Source: Cheiracanthium punctorium
Lineage: Eukaryota; Arthropoda; Arachnida; Araneae; Cheiracanthiidae
Assembly: GCA_038373885.1 (NCBI GenBank)
Contig: JAWZYV010010236.1
Location: 186,001 to 250,000 of the forward strand
Length of the DNA: 64,000 nucleotides
Direction of reading: 5' to 3'
In this document: positions 56,148-64,000 of the stretch, one piece after another
Layout of the letters: every line of letters begins with the position of its first letter
Numbering within the stretch: the stretch's first letter is position 1
Notes under the pieces: generated by a model
Seen by the model: the letters and a program-made list of their open reading frames with translations, nothing else
The model's database searches: none
What the model was told of the DNA's origin: nothing
Made by a program: the position numbers and the translations under genes

Positions 56148-56245
56148 TCTTAGTACTCCCCTAAGGATTAACTCCTTAGTACTCCACTAAGGATTAGTAC
56201 TCCACTAACTTAGTACTCCACTAAGGATTAAAAGTACTCCACTAT
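56148..56245. repeat. Short tandem TTAGTACTCCACTAAGGA repeat
   Basis: TAGTACTCCMCTAAGGATTA recurs about five times with irregular spacing (16-35 bp). CCTTAGTACTCC and CTAAGG are partly self-complementary, so the cluster can fold. Confidence 0.85.
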
Positions 56246-56249
56246 ACGC

Positions 56250-56945
56250 GAAATTTCCTATTTTAGCTTTCTGAATAATTAATAATAAGTTTTCAAAAAA
56301 CCCACAACTTGACAAAAATATGAAAATTTTTATTATACATAATAAGCTAATTCATATTTTGTAATAAATATTTTTTAACGTACGAAACCAACATCGGAAG
56401 CTTGACTTTTACTCGAATACTTTTTTGAGAGGGTGGTTTACATATCTCCAATAATGAGAACTCTATTAAGCAAATGTTTATAATATCATAACCCATCATT
56501 AATACATGCTTGCTGGTGAGTAATGGATTACAAGCAACATATGCACTCCTTTAAAACTACATAATCAATCGAGACTGAGTGAGAACGTAAATAAATTTCA
56601 TTTCTAAAAAAATTAAAGTAATTACTTTTATTTTAAAAATGTAATTACTTTTATTTAAGATTAGCTGTCGGAATTACATATCAACAGCTATACCAGCCTC
56701 AGTCAAGATCGAAGTGTTGTTAAATTCATATATAGAACTAAAACAGTTTATATAGAGCTAAAATAAGGTTTAAAATTATCATAGAAATTTTTTTTACATA
56801 ATATTGTATTTGTAATACAAAATACATTAGTGTGTAAAATTTCAGCTCAACAGGAGATTGGGAAGTTTGCGAAAAATTGATTTTATCTTCGTCATTATAT
56901 CAACTTCCGAGCTATACCAGGAGCAATATTTAGGAGATGCTTTTC
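56250..56945. other. AT-rich non-coding stretch
   Basis: TAATTACTTTTATTTTAAAA is duplicated at 56618 and 56641. No gene. Confidence 0.4.
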
Positions 56946-56954
56946 TTCTGTTAA

Positions 56955-57230
56955 CCCATTTATGCCTAGCGTCCCTTTTTTAGGACGGCATTTTCGCTAT
57001 TAGTCGAAAACGTTATTTATTTTTCCTAGCCTTTATTCATGAGCATTGAGCCTCAACTCTACAAAATATTTTAACATGACCCAGTAGGATGTTGCTATTT
57101 CGATTTTTATGCATAATGATTTTAAAAGAAATCATCCCTTGTTCAAGAAGTTGACGTCAGAAATTTATCTATTATTTCTGTTATCAGTAAAAATCGAAGA
57201 AAGTCGCAAAAATATCCAGGCACAAATGGG
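56955..57230. mobile_element. piggyBac-like MITE, second family
   Basis: TTAA lies on both sides (56951-56954 and 57231-57234). Termini are CCCATTTATGCCTAGCG and, in reverse complement, CCCATTTGTGCCTGGAT. Just inside the left end, CGTCCCTTTTTTAGGACG can form a small hairpin. At 276 bp it has no coding capacity. The TIR differs from copies A-D (CCCATTTRTGCC rather than CCCTTTGAGGCG), so it was mobilised by a different or diverged transposase. Confidence 0.9.
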
Positions 57231-57319
57231 TTAAGGATATAAATTGAAATTAACAGGTGATAGTATTTCCAATATGTACCACTGTGACAATTAGATAACC
57301 GGACTAGTCTTAAAAATTA

Positions 57320-57557
57320 GCTTTATTGAAAAAATCATACAAATTTCCAGTAGTCCTCTTCAGCATAGTCTATCTATTTCCTTATCAATTCTTCGCTGCA
57401 AACGAATTTTCCACTGCTCAAAGAAGTGCTGAAGATCATTAGGTGTAAACTTCTTCAGTAAGTCTGCCCTTTCTGCATTCGCCTCTTCAACAGACTGAAA
57501 ATGTGTTACCTTCAATGCACTTTTCAAAATTGTAGATTTTTTTAATTTTTTGGTCAA
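57320..57557 (-). pseudogene. Mariner-like transposase C-terminus fragment
   Basis: The minus-strand frame reads HFQSVEEANAERADLLKKF, then TPNDLQHFFEQWKIRLQRRI. This resembles the end of mariner-type transposases (xFxSVEExxxxxxxxLKxIxxxDxxxxFExWKxRxxxCI). After a frameshift, EEDYWK follows, like the usual G(D/E)Y(F/W)xG ending. No catalytic part is present within the next few hundred bases upstream, so it is a stranded fragment. Confidence 0.55.
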
Positions 57558-57814
57558 AACCTATAAATGGATTTAAACATTTAAAAAGGTAGACATCGAA
57601 AAAAAACACGATTGGCATATACTAAAAGCATATAAAAAGTCATCTGTTAAATCATCCTCAACATCCAAAAAAAGTTTTACTTTCCGAACATGTACCATGT
57701 AAGGAAAGTATTGTAATCATGAAAAAATTCGAATTCGAGATTTTGGTGTATTGACACGTTTTGAGGTCTGCTGAATTGATTTATGCTATTTTTACGAGAT
57801 GTATGTATGTATGT

Positions 57815-57929
<115 letters not shown>

Positions 57930-57949
57930 AACACGATAGCTCCTGAACG

Positions 57950-58495
57950 GGGCATTCGATTGTGCTCAAATTGGGTATATATGTTATAAACTACCGTCGC
58001 AAGACCGGTATTGATTTTGGTGTGTATAGGACTTATAGTTTTTCTACAGAGCTACGACAAAGATTTCTTTTACATTATGGCCTATGGGGGAAAATTCTTG
58101 GAAGTACGTTAGCGTTTAAACGGTACATTCGATTGAGCTCAAATTGGGTATACATGCTATAAACCACCATCATAAGACCGATATTGATTTTGGTGTGTGT
58201 AGGACTTATAGTTTTTCTACAGGGCTACGACAAAGATTTCTTTTACATTATGGCCTATGGGGGAAAATTCTTGAAAGTACGCTAGCGTTTAAACGGTACT
58301 TTCGATTGAGCTCAAATTGAGTATACATGTTATAAATCACCATCATAAGACCGATATTGAATTTGATGTGTATAGGACTTATAGTTTTTCTACAGGGCTA
58401 CGACAAAGATTTCTTTTACATTATGGCCTATGGGGAGACATTCTTGAAAGTGCGCTAGCGTTTAAACAGTGCATTCGATTGAGCTTCAATTTGGA
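57950..58495 (+). repeat. 173-bp tandem repeat, three units
   Basis: TCAAATTGGGTATA occurs at 57966 and 58139 and as TCAAATTGAGTATA at 58312; a fourth start at 58484 is degenerate. Each unit contains GACTTATAGTTTTTCTACAG, CTACGACAAAGATTTCTTTT and CATTCGATTGAGC-like ends with GCGTTTAAACGG. Short open frames recur in each unit but carry no domain. Confidence 0.93.
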
Positions 58496-58584
58496 TTGAA
58501 TGAATATGTTTGAATTATTCATCGATTAAAATTTATTTAAATTCTTGGTAATGATCTTAATCGTAAGTGTTCGGAAAGTCGAGT

Positions 58585-60110
58585 GGAGTCACTCCAGATT
58601 TTTTTTATAAATATCGTTTGAATTACAGTCTCTGTAATATTCAGTTAATTGTTCACGACATAGGTCGATATTCTCAAAAGATAAACCTTAAAAAAAATTC
58701 AAAAATAAAAATATTTTAGTGTATTTTTAATTTTTGTTATTAATCATCAAATAATGAGGAGAGTAGCAAATATTAGCAGCTACAATTAACACAAGCGTTA
58801 AGCTACAATGATGAACTTTGTTATAATCTTTATAGCGTAGACCGATTCTAATGAATTTATAACTTTCTAGCTTAATAAAGTCAATCATTACATTTAATTT
58901 AACTCAAAGATTTGTTTTCTTTTAGTTTTTGAAAAGAAAAATTAAAGAAAATAATAACTATATTTTAAATACACAAATATGTACCCCCAGGTTCACAATT
59001 CATGATAAAAGTTACACCAAACACTTATAAAACACGAAAACGTTTCTTTTCAATAACTTCAAATTTAGACAATAATCATTTGTTATTTAGGAGAGGACAA
59101 ATTTTTCAGTAGTGGTTGACCTTTAAAACATTCGATTCAAATATTATGCAGGCTGTCATTGGATTCAAGAAACCAATAAGAATCGAAAAAATAAGTAACT
59201 TGACTGTCATAGCTGACCGCGAATATGTGAAAATCCGCCTGTGTGCGCTGTTAAAAAAAAAAAATTACGTAGGACAGTTATTAAAGAGTGCAATCCTACT
59301 TTTAAAAAACTCTTCATATAAGACTGTCATAGAGGATCATAATCCTAATCATAGGCGTAACTTCTAGGATAAGGTGATCATACGTTCCCAGTTTCTGTGG
59401 GTTTTTTTTTTTTTCGATTTGTTCCCAAAATGGAGACAAATCGAATTTGTTTCCATTTGGAGAGGGGGGGGGAGGGAGCAATAGCCCCCAAAAACAAAGT
59501 CATGAAAATTCAGATATCCCCCTATTTCGAAATATTTCCTATAATAGGAAGCATTCCCCAACCCCTCCCCCAATGTTGCATGCCAATTGATGCCAATGTT
59601 TTTTTTTTTTTTTTTTTTTTAAGTATCGAAGCATTGAAATTTCAAAAGAAAATATATATATATATATATATATATATCTCGGTATTTTTTTTTTTTTAAT
59701 AAATTCGCATGTTCCCAACTTAAGCTCAACTTTCTTTTTCCTCTCCCTCACATTCTGGCATACATGTGGCAAATTCAAGAGAGTCACTCAGTTTCCTTCA
59801 GACTCCGTGCCTACCCCCTCAAGAGTCAATAAAATAAACGACCGTTTTTATCACTCCCTCATTGTTTCCAAGCAACTTCGGCTAAATGAAACGTTATGTT
59901 TACTAAGACTTCCCGCCAAGCTTTCATCCGAATAAATGTACGATTTAAAGGGTTTTGGAAAACATCTAAATAAACTCCATGTTTCCTCATGCATGAATAC
60001 AAAAAACGTACATACAAAAAAAAAGTTCTCTCATTTTAAGTTATTTTAATATTTCAGAAAATTACCATTACCAGCTACCAGAGCAAAAGCAGTTCTTTTT
60101 ACTTCAAAGT
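58585..60110. other. AT-rich stretch with homopolymers
   Basis: Poly-T at 59401-59414 and 59599-59620 and TA at 59651-59677. The 59430-59580 segment is G/C-rich with GGAGAGGGGGGGGGAGG and CCCCAACCCCTCCCCC, possibly another hAT-type MITE, but its ends could not be fixed. No gene. Confidence 0.4.
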
Positions 60111-60114
60111 TAAA

Positions 60115-60290
60115 TTACCCGTCTTTGTGCCCTTAATGCTTAAGCTAATGAACTAAATGAAATTACTAATTACTTAAAGAAATCCACTTCTCCCCTTAAC
60201 TAAAGTCATTCCGCACATGGAATAAATTCAGGCCTAGTTAATCATCTGTTGTTTCTTTTTTGCACCCTGCATTTTTCCCTCAAACATTAA
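60115..60290 (+). repeat. Old dispersed repeat, copy 4 of 4
   Basis: GCTAATGAACTAAATGAAAT, TACTAATTACTT, GGAATAAATTCAGGCCTAGT and TAATCATCTG with TGCACCC follow the order of 46235-46390, with more substitutions. Confidence 0.55.
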
Positions 60291-60294
60291 TCAA

Positions 60295-61125
60295 CACATT
60301 ATAAGCAAGTTTTTTTTTTAATTACTTATTTTCTTTTCGCTCCAGAAAATATTTTGTCGTTTCGCTTGTTATGAACTTAAATATTTGCCGAGAACTAAAT
60401 TCTAAAGATTTTTTTTTTTTTTTTGTAAAATCTTGTCTTCATTAATTTGGATAATTGCAGCAGTCATAATATTTAGAGCGCTTCTTAAATCTCAATAGAT
60501 ACAGGCACGTAAATTCGGGGTAGAATTAAGGAAACTGTTAACTGTGAATTCATTCAAACGAAATGCTTGAATTGTGCTGAGATCACAGGGACAATATATC
60601 ATCAAACTTCTGAGTGTCGTAACCTTTTACAGGCCAATGTTCCCAATTGGGAACTGCAAATTAAAAATGTATGGAAAAATTAAATTGTATCATTATTGAC
60701 ATGAAAAAATTAGCAGATATAGTTAAAAGATGATTTGATTTTTTTGAAATATGATTTCCATTTCTATCATGAGTAGGAAGCTGGATAAAAAATCATAAAA
60801 AAATAGACAATTTCATAAATTTTTATGTAGCTATCTTGATACATCTCCTTCCCCTTCAAACTTAATTCATATCTTTACTTAAATTTAAAAATAAATCTTT
60901 CATTAATGCTTAATATTTCACTTATTATATAAACTACCCATAAAAGTGCAGTCAAAGTATACCCCCTAAAAGTATAATCAGAAATGATTTATGTTCCCAA
61001 TTGGGAACACAGTGAAAATTGGGGCGGTACATTTTTTTTTTTCCCATTTAAATGACTAATATCCTTCGACTAACGCATTAGAAGGCAAAATATACAAAAA
61101 AAAAAAAAAAAAACATTTAAAATAT
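60295..61125. repeat. AT-rich stretch with two identical 16-bp palindromes
   Basis: GTTCCCAATTGGGAAC occurs at 60639-60654 and again at 60993-61008, 354 bp apart. The segment between is AT-rich and non-coding. The pair could mark the ends of an element, but no target duplication was confirmed. Confidence 0.7.
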
Positions 61126-61129
61126 GACT

Positions 61130-61493
61130 GGATCTGAATGTATCTGAATGATCTCTATGTATCCCATGTATTTTTAACATATATTTAAATACTATTAGTT
61201 CACAACAGCTTTAATCTATTGTTACAATATTTCGTAAAATGTAGAATATGTATCCCATGTATTTTTTACCTATATTTAAATACTATTAGTTCACAACAGC
61301 TTTAATCTACTGTTGCAATATTTCGTAAGCTGTACAATAGGCATCCCATGTATTTTTCTATAAATAGGTTACAATCATAGAAATTTCAACATAGGGTTAC
61401 CAGGCGAAATACACGAAAGATGCGCGATAAAATGACATAGTCAATTAATATCGTTTTAATATGACAATCATTAAACTAAAAAATTAGGGGGGT
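61130..61493 (+). repeat. Dispersed repeat (partner at 23.65 kb), left of a hAT insertion
   Basis: It has the same order of phrases as 23740-24065: the TTTAAATACTATTAGTTCAC unit twice, AGGGTTACCAGGCGAAATAC, AATGACATAGTCAATTAATA and AGGGGGGT. The continuation GGGGATCTCCCCCTAACGAGG resumes at 61940 after the MITE. Confidence 0.85.
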
Positions 61494-61928
61494 CAGTGGC
61501 GCACACAAGGGGGGGTCCAGGGTGTCTGGACCCCCCCCCATCGACTTTGATATATTTTTTTTTCGATTCATTATTATCCTATATCTATAAATAAAATAAC
61601 TTCAAAAAAAGGTATCAATAGTTTCAGTTCAAATAAATAAAAAAAGAAATTTTTTTCTCGTTTTCCTGGACTAGCAAAAATGAACTGAAAGCGAACATAA
61701 AACACCATCTTGTTCTCAAAACATAACAACTACTACTTTCCTTCCTATTGTACTGTGTACTGTATTCTTAGGGAACTGGATGGGACGAGTTTTGATGAAT
61801 TCCATTTAATGAAAACGAGATCTTTCATCACTGATCTTTGGCAATCTGGAACATCCGTAAAAGCTGAACCCCCCCCCCATCTTAAAAGTTGGACCCCCCC
61901 CCAGCCAAAAATCCTGTGTGCGCCCCTG
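61494..61928. mobile_element. hAT-type MITE, 435 bp, 8-bp target duplication
   Basis: The left end CAGTGGCGCACACAAGGGGG and the right end in reverse complement CAGGGGCGCACACAGGATTT form the TIRs, with GGGGGGGTCC/GGACCCCCCC subterminal blocks. AGGGGGGT is duplicated exactly at 61486-61493 and 61929-61936. The interior has no recognisable transposase. Confidence 0.93.
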
Positions 61929-61959
61929 AGGGGGGTAAAGGGGATCTCCCCCTAACGAG

Positions 61960-61960
<1 letters not shown>

Positions 61961-61990
<30 letters not shown>
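61961..61990. repeat. TA microsatellite
   Basis: A TA run directly after the dispersed repeat that continues from 61937. Confidence 0.85.
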
Positions 61991-62009
61991 GCATATATAA
62001 GCTGATCAT

Positions 62010-62280
62010 AGTAGCTCCATCTTTTTTAAAGTAGACAATAATTATTGAGATTGTTTGTGTTGTTAGGGCAAAGTTACGCGTTGGCTGTCTGCCTGGGATG
62101 AGAGAGCCTTGGAAGGGGAACTTTCTAAAGGGTTCTAACGCGTATTCACGTGACATTTGAAAAAAAATCGACCCAACCTCCAGACCGACAGCCCCGCGAT
62201 GGGGCCCGAACCCGGGACCTTCACACTTCAGCCGTTACTATTCTGATTGCCCTATCCACTCGGCCATGGTGGGGCAAGCA
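62010..62280 (-). repeat. tRNA-derived SINE, most complete copy
   Basis: In reverse complement the head has an A-box TGGCCGAGTGG (matches TRGYNNARNGG) and a B-box-like GGTTCGGGCCC, 85 bp in all (62191-62275). The body follows: GGTTGGGTCGATTTTTTTTC, TCACGTGAATACGCGTTAGA, CCCTTTAGAAAGTTCCCC and GCCCTAACAACAC. The acceptor-stem halves do not pair properly, so it is a SINE and not a tRNA gene. Relatives are at 22.2, 25.4, 43.7 and 62.5 kb. Confidence 0.85.
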
Positions 62281-62324
62281 TGGACTAATTAAGCAGTAGG
62301 AAGAATACAACTCCACTCCACTCG

Positions 62325-62430
62325 TGACGTCACTTCCGGTCCGGCCCATGACGTCATCCGGCCACGCCCCCGATGACGTAGCGTGACTACGCCCCCCTGT
62401 GACGTCACTTCCGCCGCACGAAACGCGCCG
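62325..62430. promoter_or_regulatory. GC-rich cluster of CRE-like and ETS-like sites
   Basis: TGACGTCA occurs at 62325-62332, 62349-62356 and 62400-62407, with TGACGTAG at 62374-62381. ACTTCCGG (62332-62339) and ACTTCCGC (62407-62414) overlap the outer sites by one base. CCACGCCCCC and TACGCCCCCC lie between. These match consensus sites for CREB/ATF, ETS and KLF/SP factors. Read on the minus strand, the cluster follows the SINE head at 62456-62539, so it may be part of a SINE variant. A regulatory role is inference. Confidence 0.45.
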
Positions 62431-62455
62431 CTTACTACTACCGTTAGATCGACAG

Positions 62456-62539
62456 ACCCGCGATGAGGCCCGAACCCGGGACCTTCACACTTCAGTCGTT
62501 ACCATTCTGATTGCCCTGTCCACTCGGCCATGGTGGGGC
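62456..62539 (-). repeat. tRNA-derived SINE head, second copy
   Basis: In reverse complement, GGCCCCACCATGGCCGAGTG, AATGGTAACGACTGAAGTG and GGTCCCGGGTTCGGGCCTC match the head at 62191-62275 almost base for base. It continues into CTGTCGATCTAACGG, the same junction as in the truncated copies at 25.44 and 43.65 kb. Confidence 0.82.
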
Positions 62540-62674
62540 CGGTCATTATTTAAGCAATAGAGTACTGAACCATTCAAAACAGCATTGTTCATTTCAACAA
62601 AGCATCGGCGCTTGCATCGGATTGTGCATCTATCTTTCACAACAATGGAAGCCTTATGTAGATGAAGTAAGCGT

Positions 62675-62775
62675 GTATTGAGTGGCCCGCCGTGGCCTCT
62701 GCGTTGGGTGATCTCTCTCTCTCTACTCGTGAATCGGTTGTCTGGGGTTCTTGTCCAGTGTGCACCCCGACTGCA
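62675..62775 (+). repeat. Second tRNA-like SINE head
   Basis: GGCCCGCCGTGGCCTCTGCG could serve as an A-box region. TCGGTTGTCTGGGGTTCTTGTCC contains the B-box-like GGTTCTTGTCC about 60 bp later, followed by a CACCCCGACTGCAATTTAGG body. A (CT)n tract lies between. The match to pol III consensus is imperfect. Confidence 0.4.
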
Positions 62776-62859
62776 ATTTAGGGTGGAGTGTAGAATGTTT
62801 ATGTGTATTATTATAATGTGGAATGTTTGAGTGTGCGATATACATGATGATGCCATGAA

Positions 62860-63690
62860 TGCATGAATGTGTAATATATTGGATTGGGAACATCGAACAC
62901 CGGATTGCGGGCAGGTGGTGGGGGCATCACAGCCACTTGCCTTGTGCGCTCGGACATTCGCTGCGAGCCTGCGCGAGCGCTCGAGTGCAGGAGATGACGG
63001 TTGTGACGACTGCCGTCATCGCGATCGGTCAGTTCGGAACTTGCGTCCGAGGCTCAAAAGTCGGCCAAGATGAGGTGGCGTTCCTGTTGTCGTGGACGGC
63101 AGGCCCGAAACTTGGATCTGGCCCGCTTCCCTGGTGCAGGGCTGGAAATGAAAAGTTCCCGTCCTCACGGCTAGCAGGAATGTCCCAAGATTGGAGCCCG
63201 GATGTCCGAAATTCTGAATGAAGATGATCACAAAATGGGAAATAAACAAACGCAATAGGAATAAAAGAAACAGATACAAATTAACAGCAAAGCGATCATG
63301 GATTATTTGTTGTAGTGGATTGTCCATAATAGATGATTAATGGTCGATTTGCTATTAGATAGATACAAACAATACAAATTAATACTAGCTGAATAAACTA
63401 TCTCAAAGAAAAAGGTCTTGCTTATGTTGGTCGTAGTGGGCTAAAGCTCGGATCTGGCCGGTTGGATGGAACCAGGGATCATCCCCGTGCTGGAAAGGAA
63501 GAGTTCTGTATGGCCAATGTCAGCTGGACTGACGAGTGATTGGCAGTCGATTGGCCGCAAACGACTGACCGAAACGATCCAGCGAATTATGGGTGTCACA
63601 AGACAACTGCAAACCACGCAGATGCCATGGGGGCTTTTTTTTCTTCTTTTGGTACGAATTTTGTATGAGGAGAAGTATATTTAAATTGTT
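62860..63690. other. GC-richer region, class unknown
   Basis: 62915-63215 is unusually CpG-rich (GCGAGCCTGCGCGAGCGCTC, ATCGCGATCGG) compared with the rest. Phrases GGATCTGGCCCGCTTCCCTG (63115) and GGATCTGGCCGGTTGGATG (63452) recur, each followed by GTGC...GGAAA...AGTT. Open frames up to 120 residues exist but show no domain. It could be an LTR or non-LTR retroelement fragment; no reverse transcriptase, integrase or primer-binding site was recognised. Confidence 0.4.
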
Positions 63691-63694
63691 ACAG

Positions 63695-64000
63695 TGACAC
63701 CTCTGATAGTGCGTCACTTCCGCAAAAATTAAATGGAAATTGAGAAATATCACTCTACTTTAAAAATACAATAAAAACTCTGTAATTTGTTCCTCTGGCA
63801 TTGATCACTCTTCTTACTAAATTTTAAAAATGGTACTTTACTTTTTTCTAAATTCAAACGTCTGATAACCAGAACATTTTATGAAATCAATCCTAAAAGT
63901 ACATTCAAGCAAATTTTTATTGATATCATTAATTTAATACTTTAATTCAAAATAAGTACTGTACATCCGTTTCATTTTCTTTCCTGTTACTTAATTTAAT
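63695..64000. other. AT-rich window end
   Basis: Nothing recognisable. Confidence 0.4.

Noticed and set aside
62191..62275. Functional tRNA gene
   Set aside because: A- and B-boxes are present, but the acceptor and anticodon stems do not fold properly, and near-identical copies continue into a SINE body.
62859..63221. Coding exon in the GC-rich region (120-residue frame)
   Set aside because: No domain, no splice or start context, and competing frames of similar length on both strands. Composition alone explains it.

Overview
This window looks like AT-rich arthropod nuclear DNA (long A/T tracts, TA and GT microsatellites, no operon-like layout). The element mix of Tc1/mariner, hAT-like and piggyBac-like MITEs and tRNA-derived SINEs would fit a chelicerate such as a spider. 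That placement is inference; nothing here identifies a species. I found no convincing host gene in 64 kb. Every recognisable protein stretch is a transposase or a piece of one, and most remaining structure is dispersed or tandem repeat.

Layout. 0-1.5 kb: a nearly intact Tc1-like element (TIRs 60-90 and 1437-1467) inserted in a TA microsatellite. 3.9-7 kb: a decayed Tc1-like transposase end, a MITE nested in a MITE (4.9-5.3 kb) and a mariner fold-back derivative (6.4-7.0 kb). 9-14 kb: two copies of one TIR family, one split by another TA-flanked element, plus a fold-back element (11.4-11.9 kb) and a mariner-type MITE (12.6-13.0 kb). 15.0-17.3 kb: a dead Tc1-like element split by an 808-bp insertion. 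18.2-20.7 kb: a hAT-like element, a deletion derivative with a broken transposase, and a palindromic MITE.

21.7-36.3 kb: the most striking part. A piggyBac-like MITE family with TTAA targets and a very long internal palindrome has four bounded copies (21.7, 29.4, 30.3, 31.8 kb) and a degraded one (36.2 kb). A hairpin-core fragment sits inside a mariner at 49.4 kb and a diverged relative at 46.8 kb. 28.8 and 33.9 kb carry a roughly 580-bp duplicated repeat. 39.4-42.7 kb is a block of diverged tandem repeats typical of retroelement tails. 44.1-45.9 kb holds a Tigger-like transposase tail and several copies of its likely terminus. 46-51 kb and 60 kb share an old four-copy repeat. 55.2-56.0 kb is a Tigger-like element carrying a hAT MITE with a perfect 8-bp target duplication. 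57-58.6 kb holds a second piggyBac-like MITE, a mariner C-terminus and a compound element with (GT)52 and three 173-bp repeats. 61-64 kb holds another hAT MITE with an 8-bp duplication, tRNA-derived SINE heads and a GC-rich cluster of CRE-like sites.

Nothing works together as a pathway. The relationships are insertions within insertions, several of which can be put in time order from target duplications and from uninterrupted copies of the target elsewhere in the window.
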